Assembly: GCF_004345605.1 (NCBI RefSeq)
Contig: NZ_SLVY01000001.1
Coordinates: 434,001-498,000, forward strand
DNA: 64,000 bases
Source of the DNA: Rhodococcus sp. SMB37
GTDB lineage: Bacteria; Actinomycetota; Actinomycetes; Mycobacteriales; Mycobacteriaceae
Direction: 5' to 3'
Part shown: one piece after another, positions 47,615 to 55,941 of the stretch
Position numbering within the stretch: the first letter of the stretch is position 1
Layout of the letters: each line of letters begins with the position of its first letter
The notes under the pieces: model-generated
Seen by the model: the letters and a program-made list of their open reading frames with translations, nothing else
What the model was told of the DNA's origin: nothing
Database searches by the model: none
Program-made: the position numbers and the translations under genes

Positions 47615-48496
47615 TCACGCCCTGGTATTCGCTCCGCTGAGGCTCCACGGCCTGGGCTGGCAGCGCGGACACGAAAAGGACGAGCGGTTCATGAATTTCT
47701 CGCGCCGGATCGGTGCGCCGCACCGCCGGCACGGCCTGTCTTCCTGGCCGTACGCGTTCAAGGAGCGCTCGAAATAGCCGGACTCTCCGTTGACGTTCAC
47801 GTACAGCGCATCGAACGACGTGCCACCCTGATCGAGCGCTTCAGCCATCACGTCGTGGGCGGCAGAGAGCACAGCACGCAGTTTCGGGCCGGTCAGTTTG
47901 TCGGTCGGCCGGTTGCCGTGGATCTGCGCACGCCACAGCGCTTCGTCCGCGTAGATGTTGCCGATACCGGAGACGATGGTCTGGTCGAGCAATGCGCGTT
48001 TGATCTCGGTGTGCTTGCTGCGCAAGACCTTCACCACCGCGGATGGATCGAATCGCGGGTCCATCGGATCCCGCGCGATGTGCGCGACGGGCATCGGCAA
48101 TCGATCACCATCGACCTCGACGAGCGGTGCGAGTGCCCAACCTCCGAAAGTGCGCTGGTCGACGAAACGCAGGTCGGCTCCGCTGTCGAGCACCGCGCGG
48201 ATCCGCAGGTGCTTCTCGTCCGCAACCGTGGGCGGCTGCACCAACATCTGACCGCTCATCCCGAGGTGCACGACTACCGCCAGGTCAGTCGGTTCGAGGA
48301 CGAGCCAGAGGTATTTTCCACGTCGTTCGACGGCGGAGACGGTCTGTCCGGTCAACTGCAGTGCGAGATCACGCGGTCCGGGTTCGTGGCGCCGCGCCGC
48401 CCTCGGGTGCAGGACCTCGACGGACTCCATGGTGGCGCCCAGGACGTGGGTGGTGAGCCCACGTCGAACGACTTCGACCTCGGGGAGTTCGGGCAC
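47615..48496 (-). CDS. mutM: Formamidopyrimidine-DNA glycosylase
   Basis: A 293-residue Fpg. N-terminal '[13 protein letters not shown]' contains the catalytic Pro1 and Glu2 after removal of the initiator Met. The helix-two-turn-helix ('[26 protein letters not shown]') and zinc finger '[24 protein letters not shown]' are complete. It excises 8-oxoguanine. GTG 48496 is chosen as it gives PELPEV; it follows rnc by 7 nt. Confidence 0.97.
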   Translation of the reverse strand: MPELPEVEVVRRGLTTHVLGATMESVEVLHPRAARRHEPGPRDLALQLTGQTVSAVERRGKYLWLVLEPTDLAVVVHLGMSGQMLVQPPTVADEKHLRIRAVLDSGADLRFVDQRTFGGWALAPLVEVDGDRLPMPVAHIARDPMDPRFDPSAVVKVLRSKHTEIKRALLDQTIVSGIGNIYADEALWRAQIHGNRPTDKLTGPKLRAVLSAAHDVMAEALDQGGTSFDALYVNVNGESGYFERSLNAYGQEDRPCRRCGAPIRREKFMNRSSFSCPRCQPRPWSLSGANTRA

Positions 48497-48503
48497 AGCA
48501 GAG

Positions 48504-49268
48504 TCAGTTCGTCCCGGTCGAGGTATCGGAGTTCTCGCCGGCCTCGCCCGACAACAGCTGCCACGCGGTGGAGGCGGCCTTCTGCTCGGCTTCCTTCTTC
48601 GTCCGTCCCACGCCGACCCCGTACGGCTTTCCTGCCACGAGAGCGGTGGCAGTGAATTCCTTGTCGTGGTCGGGACCGGTCGCGGTGATCTCGTAGACGG
48701 GAACACCGGCCCCGCGTTCGGCCGTGAGTTCCTGCAGGCTGGTCTTCCAATCCAAGCCGGCGCCCAGACGTGGGCCACGGTCGAGCAGTTCGGCGAACAG
48801 ACGCAGGACCACCTCGCGGGCGACCTCGATGCCGTGCTGCAGGTGGACCGCTCCGAGCAACGACTCCATTCCGTCGGCGAGGATGCTCGCCTTGTCGCGA
48901 CCGCCGGTCATCTCCTCGCCTTTGCCGAGCAGGAGGTGAACGCCCAGTCCGCCGTCACCGAGCCCGCGCGCCACTTCGGCGAGCGCGTGCATGTTGACCA
49001 CGCTCGCGCGGATCTTCGCGAGTTCACCTTCGGGTTTGTCCGGGTGGGTCAGATACAGGTATTCGGTCACGGACAGACCCAGCACGGCATCGCCGAGGAA
49101 CTCGAGTCGTTCGTTGGTCGGCAGCCCGCCCTTCTCGTACGCGTACGAGCGGTGAGTCAATGCCAGGGTCAGCAGGTCAGGGGCCACCGGGACACCGAGG
49201 GCGGCGAGGAGAGACGCATGTTCTCCCTCGCCGCCCTCGGGTGCGGTATCGATCGACTTGGTCGTCAC
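48504..49268 (-). CDS. rnc: Ribonuclease III
   Basis: A 254-residue RNase III with the signature '[21 protein letters not shown]', the second acidic site in '[22 protein letters not shown]', and the dsRNA-binding domain '[22 protein letters not shown]' to '[16 protein letters not shown]'. GTG 49268 has no visible ribosome site and lies 11 nt after the rpmF stop, so coupling is likely. The only in-frame alternatives would remove conserved residues. Confidence 0.95.
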   Translation of the reverse strand: MTTKSIDTAPEGGEGEHASLLAALGVPVAPDLLTLALTHRSYAYEKGGLPTNERLEFLGDAVLGLSVTEYLYLTHPDKPEGELAKIRASVVNMHALAEVARGLGDGGLGVHLLLGKGEEMTGGRDKASILADGMESLLGAVHLQHGIEVAREVVLRLFAELLDRGPRLGAGLDWKTSLQELTAERGAGVPVYEITATGPDHDKEFTATALVAGKPYGVGVGRTKKEAEQKAASTAWQLLSGEAGENSDTSTGTN

Positions 49269-49279
49269 GTATGTACCGA

Positions 49280-49462
49280 TCAGACGGGCGCGGTCACCTG
49301 ACGGCCGTTGTAGGTACCACACGACGGGCACGCCACATGCGGCAGCTTCTTCTCACCGCAGCCGCGGTTCGGGCAGGTAACGAGCGTCGGCGCAGTGGTG
49401 TTCCACTGGCTGCGCCGCGACCGGGTGTTGGAACGCGACATTCTGCGCTTGGGGACGGCCAC
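49280..49462 (-). CDS. rpmF: 50S ribosomal protein L32 (bL32, zinc form)
   Basis: A 60-residue bL32: '[19 protein letters not shown]' is canonical. The zinc ribbon is Cys-complete, with one C-x(4)-C and one C-x-x-C in '[21 protein letters not shown]', so this is the zinc-containing C+ form. ATG 49462 lies 2 nt after yceD. Order yceD-rpmF-rnc-mutM is typical for actinobacteria. Confidence 0.97.
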   Translation of the reverse strand: MAVPKRRMSRSNTRSRRSQWNTTAPTLVTCPNRGCGEKKLPHVACPSCGTYNGRQVTAPV

Positions 49463-49464
49463 GT

Positions 49465-50079
49465 CTACTTCTCCTCGTTGTTCTTGCTGTCGGATGCACT
49501 GCTGGATTCTTCGGAGCCTGCGCCGAACGCGGCTGCCAACCCAGCCCAGCGAGGATCCAGTATTTCATGTCCGTGCCCGGATTCCGCAATCGCCAGGCGA
49601 ATGCCACATTCCGCGCACAGTCCCGCGCAGTCGTCGGTGCACAACGGACGTAGCGGAAGTTCCAATCCGACCGCGTCGACGATCGCAGGCTCGAGATCTA
49701 TCAGATCGTCTTCGATCCGATAGACCTCGTCTTCCTGCGTGGTCTGGTCGGTCACACTGTTCGGGTAGGCGAACAGCTCGGTGAGGTACAAACTCACCTC
49801 GCCCGTGAACGGCTCGAGGCATCGAGAGCATTCACCGACGGTGTCGGCACGAACTGTACCGGTCACCAGAACACCCTCCGACACCGACTCCAACCGAAGG
49901 TCGAGGTCGATGTCGCCGCCTTCACGGATCGCGATCATCTCGAGTCCGATGCGCGACGGAGACGCGATGTGCCGCTGCACCGTACGCATCGACCCGGGAC
50001 GACGCCCCAGCGAGAGCGTATCCAGCACAAGACCGGCTTCCCGTTCGGGATGCCGCGTACCGGAGCGGTGGGTAGACAC
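49465..50079 (-). CDS. YceD/DUF177 protein (23S rRNA accumulation)
   Basis: A 204-residue DUF177 protein. Two Cys pairs are visible: '[10 protein letters not shown]' and '[13 protein letters not shown]'. The family partner of rpmF, required for 23S rRNA accumulation in other bacteria. GTG 50079 is chosen; GTG 50118 lies 13 codons upstream. A promoter with TATCAT at 50133-50138 precedes it. First gene of yceD-rpmF-rnc-mutM. Confidence 0.9.
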   Translation of the reverse strand: MSTHRSGTRHPEREAGLVLDTLSLGRRPGSMRTVQRHIASPSRIGLEMIAIREGGDIDLDLRLESVSEGVLVTGTVRADTVGECSRCLEPFTGEVSLYLTELFAYPNSVTDQTTQEDEVYRIEDDLIDLEPAIVDAVGLELPLRPLCTDDCAGLCAECGIRLAIAESGHGHEILDPRWAGLAAAFGAGSEESSSASDSKNNEEK

Positions 50080-50132
50080 GTCGATCTCACTTTCGAATAG
50101 AAGACAGTGCGAATTCACTGGGCAACCGCTCT

Positions 50133-50162
50133 ATGATACGCGATGACCCTACGATTTACGAA
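50133..50162 (-). promoter_or_regulatory. Candidate promoter of yceD-rpmF-rnc-mutM
   Basis: -10 TATCAT at 50138-50133 (5/6) and a weak -35 TTCGTA at 50162-50157, spaced 18 nt. It lies about 15 nt upstream of GTG 50118 and 54 nt upstream of GTG 50079. Confidence 0.4.
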
Positions 50163-50183
50163 AAAACAGTGCTTCACCACACT
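50161..50183 (-). terminator. T-rich terminator of sepIVA
   Basis: A 5-bp hairpin (50179-50183 / 50068+ arm at 50168-50172) is followed by G and six T on the coding strand (50166-50161). A U-run of this length is unusual in this high-GC DNA. It begins shortly after the sepIVA stop. Confidence 0.4.
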
Positions 50184-50190
50184 CGACGGT

Positions 50191-50949
50191 TCACCGACGC
50201 CACCCTGCACGATGGTCCGCCTCGGCATAGTCGGGCCTGCCCGAAGTCCTCAACTGCTGACGACCACGACCGACCGAACGCAAAGTGGTGTCGAGGACTT
50301 CCTCGAACTCGGCAAGCTTGCCGTCGACGTACTCGTCGCACTCCGTGCGCAGCCGATCGGATTCGGCATGGGCACCATCGATGACGCGCGCCGACTCCGC
50401 GTGCGCTGACTGCACGACCTCGGTCTGAGACACCAGCCGTGCCTGCTCGGCCTCGCCGTCGGCGACCGATCTGTCGTACGCGGCCTTGCCGGCCTCGATC
50501 ATGCGATCCGCCTCGGACCGAGCCCGACCGGTGACGGCGTCGTACTGCCGTTTGCCGTCGGCGATGAGTCCGTCTGCCTCCGCCTGCGCATCGGCGACCA
50601 GCTCGTCCGCATGTGCGCGCGCTTCCGCCACCATGCGATCTGCCTGCGCCTTCGCATCGGACAGCATGCGGTCGGCGTCGGCTCGGGCGTCCTCGATCAG
50701 TGTGCGCGCTTCGTCGTCTGCGTCACCGACCGTTTTGTCCGCCAGGGCCCGTGCGTCGCCGACCAGCTTGTCGCGGTGATCGAGAACGTCCTGAGCGTCG
50801 TCCAGTTCGGCGGGAAGAGCGTCCCTCACGTCGTCGAGAAGTTCGAGCACATCGCCGCGCGGGACCACGCAGCTCGCCGTCATGGGAACGCTTCGTGCCT
50901 CTTCGGTGATCGCGACAAGTTCGTCGAGTGCCTCGAATACCCGGTACAC
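50191..50949 (-). CDS. sepIVA: DivIVA-like septation protein SepIVA
   Basis: A 252-residue coiled-coil protein. The N-terminus 'VYRVFEALDELVAITEEARSVPMTASCVVPRGDVLELLDD' closely follows mycobacterial SepIVA (Rv2927c); the rest is helical with repeating 'ADADRMLSDAKAQADRMVAEARAHADELVADA' units, and the end 'KLAEFEEVLDTTLRSVGRGRQQLR' is conserved. SepIVA regulates cell elongation and septation. GTG 50949 is chosen from this similarity. Single-gene unit. Confidence 0.93.
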   Translation of the reverse strand: MYRVFEALDELVAITEEARSVPMTASCVVPRGDVLELLDDVRDALPAELDDAQDVLDHRDKLVGDARALADKTVGDADDEARTLIEDARADADRMLSDAKAQADRMVAEARAHADELVADAQAEADGLIADGKRQYDAVTGRARSEADRMIEAGKAAYDRSVADGEAEQARLVSQTEVVQSAHAESARVIDGAHAESDRLRTECDEYVDGKLAEFEEVLDTTLRSVGRGRQQLRTSGRPDYAEADHRAGWRR

Positions 50950-51077
50950 GCCAACCCCAATCCTGATCCGTCGACCCGGCCGGTGCGACCGCGCCGTGTC
51001 CAGTCTGCCGCAGCTCGGGCTCCGGTTCCGGTCCACGCGCCGGTGTGTCGGATCACGGTTCGGTGGTGTGAGGGGAG

Positions 51078-51569
51078 TTACTTGTCGGCGGCCCGTTCGG
51101 CGAGACGCGCGAGGAGCCGCTTGTGCACGGCCTCGGGCAGCATGTCGGAGACATCGCCGCCGTAGGTGGCGACCTCCTTGACGAGCGAACTCGACAGGTA
51201 GCTGTACACGGGGTTCGTGGCCACGAACAGGGTGTCGACGCCCGTGAGCTTGTGGTTCATCTGCGCCATCTGCAGCTCGTAGTCGAAGTCGTTGGCGCCG
51301 CGCAGCCCCTTGACGATCGCGGAGATCCCGTTGGCGGTCGCGTACTCGACCAGCAGGCCCTGCCACGAATCGACGCGCACGTTGCCGAGATGCGCGGTGG
51401 CATCAGCGAGCATCTCGAGGCGTTCGGGCACCGTGAACATCCCCTGCTTGTTGGGGTTGATCACGACGGTGACCACGACCTCGTCGAATTGCACCGCAGT
51501 ACGGGCGATGACATCGAGGTGTCCGTTGGTGACCGGGTCGAAGGATCCTGGGCATACCGCGCGGCTCAT
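51078..51569 (-). CDS. coaD: Phosphopantetheine adenylyltransferase
   Basis: A 163-residue nucleotidyltransferase converting 4'-phosphopantetheine to dephospho-CoA. Motifs: 'CPGSFDPVTNGHLDVI' with the T/HxGH box, 'KGLRGANDFDYELQMAQMN' and 'YSYLSSSLVKEVA'. ATG 51569 overlaps the rsmD stop by 4 nt. Order pyc-rsmD-coaD as in mycobacteria. Confidence 0.97.
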   Translation of the reverse strand: MSRAVCPGSFDPVTNGHLDVIARTAVQFDEVVVTVVINPNKQGMFTVPERLEMLADATAHLGNVRVDSWQGLLVEYATANGISAIVKGLRGANDFDYELQMAQMNHKLTGVDTLFVATNPVYSYLSSSLVKEVATYGGDVSDMLPEAVHKRLLARLAERAADK

Positions 51570-52132
51570 GAGTCAGCACCGTAACAGGCCGCGATCTCCA
51601 CGCGCGTCTCACCGTACTTACGGACCCGATCGACGCCGAAGCCGGTGGGCCACGCGGTTTCCGGTGCTCGGGTGGAGCGTTCGAGGACCACGATCGAGTC
51701 CTCCCCCACCCAACCGTGCTCGAGGAGCGCAGTGAGCACATCCGACACCGCGTTCTCCGCGATCGCGTACGGAGGATCCGCGAAGACCACGTCGTATTCG
51801 CGGTCTGCACCCCCAGCGAGGACTGCGGCGACCGGCGCGGAGCGAAGCACCGCACCGGTCAGTCCGACGGAGGAGATGTTGTCGCGGATCACCGCGGACG
51901 CTTTCGCATCCGATTCGACGAGCATCGCGTGCGAGGCCCCCCGGGACAGTGCTTCGAGGCCGAGCGCGCCGGACCCGGCATAGAGGTCCAGCACGATGGC
52001 CCCGTCGAGATCGATCCGTGCATCGAGCGAACTGAACAGTGCCTCTCGGACCCGCTCGGATGTCGGGCGAGTACCGCGGGGCGGCACCGCAAGGCGCCGC
52101 CCCCCAGCTCGACCAGCGACAATACGTGTCAC
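51566..52132 (-). CDS. rsmD: 16S rRNA (guanine966-N2)-methyltransferase
   Basis: A 188-residue RsmD with 'RIVAGRAGGRRLAVPPRGTRPTSERVREALFSSL', the SAM motif 'VLDLYAGSGALGLEALSRGA' and catalytic 'FADPPY'. It methylates G966 of 16S rRNA. GTG 52132 overlaps the pyc stop by 4 nt, so both are coupled. Confidence 0.96.
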   Translation of the reverse strand: MTRIVAGRAGGRRLAVPPRGTRPTSERVREALFSSLDARIDLDGAIVLDLYAGSGALGLEALSRGASHAMLVESDAKASAVIRDNISSVGLTGAVLRSAPVAAVLAGGADREYDVVFADPPYAIAENAVSDVLTALLEHGWVGEDSIVVLERSTRAPETAWPTGFGVDRVRKYGETRVEIAACYGADS

Positions 52133-55100
52133 TCGGCGCTGTCCTCCGTCGCCACCACCACGAGCAGATCTCCGCCTTCGACCTGCTGTACCGGACCGGC
52201 GGCGATACGCGTGATCAGTCCGCCGCGAGGCGCGGTGATCGCCGCTTCCATCTTCATCGCCTCGATCGTGGCCACCGTGTCGCCGGCAGCGACCTTGTCG
52301 CCCTCGGACACGACGAGTGTGACCGTGCCCGCGAACGGAGCCGCGACATGCCCCGGATCGTTGCGGTCCGCCTTCTCCGCAGCCGGAACTTCGCTCGCGA
52401 TCGACCGGTCACGCACCGACACAGGGCGGAGCTGGCCGTTGAGCAGGCACATCACGGTACGGAAACCACGCTCGTCCGCATCGGAGATCGCCTCGAGGCC
52501 GATGAGCAGCTCGACGCCCTTGCCGAGCCGGACCCGGTGCTCCTCGCCGTGCCGCAGCCCGTAGAAGAACTGGTTCGCCGACAGCTCGCTGGTGTCGCCG
52601 TACTGCTCACGATGCTGCTCGAATTCGCGGGCAGGGCCGGGGAACAACAACCGGTTGAGGGTCTGACGTCGCTCGAGAGACGACCCGGCCAGGCCCTTCT
52701 CCTCGTCGGCGGTCAGCGGCGTCTCGGGCTTCGGATCCTTGCGGCCGGAGAGTGCCTTGGACCGGAACGGCTCCGGCCAGCCACCGGCCGGCGTCCCGAG
52801 GTCGCCGCGTAGGAACCCGATGACCGAATCCGGGATGTCGAACTTTCCGGGGTCTGCGGCGAACTCGTCGACCGACACGCCCGCACCGACCAGGTGCAGG
52901 GCGAGGTCACCGACCACCTTCGACGACGGCGTCACCTTGATCAACCGGCCCAGCAGTCGATCCGCGCCGGCGTAGGCGGCCTCGACGTCCTCGAACCGGT
53001 CGCCGAGGCCGAGCGCGATCGCCTGCTGTCGGAGGTTCGACAGCTGTCCGCCCGGAATCTCGTGCGTGTAGACACGACCGGTCGGCGCGGGCAGACCCGA
53101 CTCGAACGGCGCGTACACGCGGCGCAGGGCCTCCCAGTACGGCTCGAGATCGCACACTGCCTGCAGGTCCAGACCGGTGTCGAATTCGCTGTGCGCAGCT
53201 GCCGCGACGATCGCCGACAGCGCCGGCTGGCTGGTGGTACCCGCGAGCGCCGCCGATGCACCGTCGACGGCGTCGGCTCCCGCGTGCCATGCCGCGACGT
53301 AAGTCGCGAGCTGGCCACCGGGGGTGTCGTGCGTGTGTACGTGCACCGGGAGATCGAAGTTGCTGCGCAGCGCCTTGACCAAGGTGGCCGCGGCGGGCGC
53401 GCGGAGCAGACCTGCCATGTCCTTGATCGCGATGATGTGCGCACCGGCATCGACGATCTGCTCGGCCAGCTTCAGATAGTAGTCGAGCGTGTAGAGCGTC
53501 TCGTTCGGGTTCGACAGGTCGCCCGTGTAGGAGAGAGCCACCTCGGCGAGCGTGGTTCCCGTCTCGCGGACCGCGTCGATCGCCGGACGCATCTGATCGA
53601 CATTGTTGAGCGCGTCGAAGATGCGGAAGATATCGATGCCGGTGTCGGCGGCCTCCTGCACGAACGCGCGGGTCACGGCTTCCGGGTACGGGGTGTATCC
53701 GACGGTGTTGCGGCCTCGCAGCAGCATCTGCAGGTTGATGTTCGGGATCGCCTCGCGGAGCGCCGCGAGCCGCTCCCACGGGTCCTCGTGCAGGAAACGC
53801 AGTGCCACATCGTAGGTCGCGCCGCCCCACGCCTCGATCGACAGCAGTTCCGGTGTCATGCGGGCGACGTGACCGGCCACCGTGAGCAGATCCTTGCTAC
53901 GCACGCGCGTCGCGAGCAGCGACTGGTGCGCGTCGCGGAACGTCGTGTCGGTGACACCGACGCTTTTCTGCTCACGCAGTGCCCGCGCGAAGCCCTCTGG
54001 TCCGAGTTCGAGCAGACGCTGCCGCGACCCGGGAGCCGGGGGTGCCGACAGGTCGATCGCAGGAAGCTTGTCGTGCGGATACACCGTCGCAACCCGCTCA
54101 CCGTGCGGCTTGTTGACGGTGACATCGGCGAGGTACTCGAGGATCTTCGTGCCGCGGTCGGCCGAGCGTCGCAGCGTCAGCAGGTGCGGGCGTTCCTCGA
54201 TGAACGACGTGGTCACCCGGCCCGCACGGAAATCCTCGTCGTCGAGCACGGCCTGCAGGAACGGTATGTTCGTAGACACACCGCGAATACGGAACTCGGT
54301 CACCGCACGACGGGCACGGGCGACAGCCGCTTCGAGGTCACGGCCGCGGCACGTGAGTTTGACCAGCATCGAGTCGAAGTGCGCCGAGATCTCTGCGCCG
54401 ACCGAAGTACCACCGTCGAGGCGGATACCCGCACCACCGGGGGTGCGGTAGCCGGTGATCCGGCCGGTGTCCGGGCGGAAGCCGTTGGCCGGATCCTCCG
54501 TGGTGATACGGCACTGCAGAGCCGCACCGTGGATGCGGATCGTGTCCTGGCTCAAGCCCAGATCGGCCAAGGATTCACCCGACGCGATCCGCAGCTGCGC
54601 CTGCACCAGGTCCACATCGGTGATCTCCTCGGTCACCGTGTGCTCGACCTGGATGCGCGGGTTCATCTCGATGAACACGTGCTTGCCACGCTCGTCGAGG
54701 AGGAACTCGACCGTTCCCGCACACTGGTAGCCGATCTGCTCGGCGAACGCGACAGCGTCCGCACAGATCCGGTCGCGGAGTTCAGGGTCCAGGTTCGGGG
54801 CCGGAGCAAGCTCGATGACCTTCTGGTGTCGACGCTGCACCGAGCAGTCCCGCTCGTACAGGTGGACGACGTTGCCGTGCTTGTCGGCGAGGATCTGCAC
54901 CTCGATGTGACGAGGGTTGACCACTGCCTGTTCGAGGAAGACCGTCGGATCACCGAATGCCGCATCGGCCTCGCGGGATGCCGCCTCGATGGACTCGCGC
55001 AGCTGCGCGGGCTCGGCGACTCGTCGCATACCGCGACCACCGCCACCTGCGACGGCCTTGACGAACACCGGGAAAGTCATCTTCTCCGACGCCGCGATGA

Positions 55101-55530
55101 GCGCGTCGATGTCGGCAGACGGCTCCGACGATGCCAGCACCGGCAGACCTGCTGCCTTCGCAGCCGCGATCGCGCGTGCTTTGTTTCCGGTCAGCTCCAG
55201 GATCTCGGTCGACGGACCGACGAACGTGATGCCCGCACGATCGCACGCCGCGGCGAGATCCGGATTCTCCGACAGGAAGCCGTAACCGGGGTAGATGGCG
55301 TCGGCACCCACCGACGAGGCTGCATTCACGATCTCGTCCACCGACAGGTACGCCCGAACCGGGTGACCTTCTTCACCGATCTGGTAGGCCTCGTCGGCCT
55401 TCAGACGATGCAGGGACTTGCGGTCTTCGTACGGAAACACCGCAACCGTTTCTGCACCCAGTTCGTAGGCAGCACGAAACGCGCGGATTGCGATCTCGCC
55501 TCGGTTGGCGACAAGCACTTTGGAGAACAT
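52129..55530 (-). CDS. pyc: Pyruvate carboxylase
   Basis: A 1133-residue pyruvate carboxylase, single-chain type. It has the biotin carboxylase domain ('KAVAGGGGRGMR', 'EMNPRIQVEHTVTE'), the carboxyltransferase domain ('DTTFRDAHQSLLATR', 'HTHDTPGGQL') and the C-terminal BCCP domain with biotin Lys1093 in 'EAMKMEA'. It fills the TCA cycle with oxaloacetate. ATG 55530 is chosen; there is no ribosome site, but TACCGT lies 6 nt upstream, so a leaderless message is likely. A 68-residue longer reading is not supported. Confidence 0.97.
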   Translation of the reverse strand: MFSKVLVANRGEIAIRAFRAAYELGAETVAVFPYEDRKSLHRLKADEAYQIGEEGHPVRAYLSVDEIVNAASSVGADAIYPGYGFLSENPDLAAACDRAGITFVGPSTEILELTGNKARAIAAAKAAGLPVLASSEPSADIDALIAASEKMTFPVFVKAVAGGGGRGMRRVAEPAQLRESIEAASREADAAFGDPTVFLEQAVVNPRHIEVQILADKHGNVVHLYERDCSVQRRHQKVIELAPAPNLDPELRDRICADAVAFAEQIGYQCAGTVEFLLDERGKHVFIEMNPRIQVEHTVTEEITDVDLVQAQLRIASGESLADLGLSQDTIRIHGAALQCRITTEDPANGFRPDTGRITGYRTPGGAGIRLDGGTSVGAEISAHFDSMLVKLTCRGRDLEAAVARARRAVTEFRIRGVSTNIPFLQAVLDDEDFRAGRVTTSFIEERPHLLTLRRSADRGTKILEYLADVTVNKPHGERVATVYPHDKLPAIDLSAPPAPGSRQRLLELGPEGFARALREQKSVGVTDTTFRDAHQSLLATRVRSKDLLTVAGHVARMTPELLSIEAWGGATYDVALRFLHEDPWERLAALREAIPNINLQMLLRGRNTVGYTPYPEAVTRAFVQEAADTGIDIFRIFDALNNVDQMRPAIDAVRETGTTLAEVALSYTGDLSNPNETLYTLDYYLKLAEQIVDAGAHIIAIKDMAGLLRAPAAATLVKALRSNFDLPVHVHTHDTPGGQLATYVAAWHAGADAVDGASAALAGTTSQPALSAIVAAAAHSEFDTGLDLQAVCDLEPYWEALRRVYAPFESGLPAPTGRVYTHEIPGGQLSNLRQQAIALGLGDRFEDVEAAYAGADRLLGRLIKVTPSSKVVGDLALHLVGAGVSVDEFAADPGKFDIPDSVIGFLRGDLGTPAGGWPEPFRSKALSGRKDPKPETPLTADEEKGLAGSSLERRQTLNRLLFPGPAREFEQHREQYGDTSELSANQFFYGLRHGEEHRVRLGKGVELLIGLEAISDADERGFRTVMCLLNGQLRPVSVRDRSIASEVPAAEKADRNDPGHVAAPFAGTVTLVVSEGDKVAAGDTVATIEAMKMEAAITAPRGGLITRIAAGPVQQVEGGDLLVVVATEDSAE

Positions 55531-55536
55531 TGCACG

Positions 55537-55542
55537 ACGGTA
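55537..55542 (-). promoter_or_regulatory. Candidate -10 of a leaderless transcript (pyc)
   Basis: Reads TACCGT on the coding strand, 6 nt before ATG 55530, with no ribosome site between. Confidence 0.45.
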
Positions 55543-55739
55543 CCGCGCCCCAACAGCACTTCCTTCCCCGGGATTCCACATCTCGAGACGCTGCTGTGTT
55601 CCTCCGGGACTGTAACGATGCAGTCGTCCACCAGGTAACACACACGAAACCTGCGCGGTCGCAAGGCCGTAACACCGCGCCGGGGAGCCGGTCGCGCTCG
55701 AAAACCTGCACCGGTGAATTTTCTCGAAGGACAACGCAC

Positions 55740-55925
55740 ATGGCCCGCAGGACCACCGCGCATCTGTTCAGCTCCGTCAACTGCGTTGTCGAGTCACCCG
55801 ACAAGTTCCAGCTCGACGCCTTCGGCCCCGAAGAGGGCGAGTTGATGACCGAATCGCTGGACGAGGTGACAGATGTCGTCATCGGCCATGGCAACGCCGT
55901 CCTGACCTACACACTGCGCGACTGA
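55740..55925 (+). pseudogene. Truncated DHFR/RibD-C-family gene
   Basis: A 61-residue product whose first ~48 residues ('TTAHLFSSVNCVVESPDKFQLDAFGPEEGE' to 'VTDVVIG') resemble the N-terminus of dihydrofolate-reductase-like (RibD C-terminal domain) proteins, normally about 180-200 residues. After 'VVIG' the usual 'RxTYxE' does not follow and it stops within 13 residues. A GAAGGA ribosome site at 55726-55731 persists. The rest of the domain is missing; recG begins 16 nt later on the other strand. Probably a remnant, though a short stand-alone gene is possible. Confidence 0.6.
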
Positions 55926-55941
55926 CCACAACCGCCCTCGA

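Noticed and set aside
52894..55638. Long open frame (~914 codons) on the + strand opposite pyc
   Set aside because: Antisense to a perfect pyruvate carboxylase; no family similarity, Arg/His-rich, no ribosome site. A codon-bias shadow.
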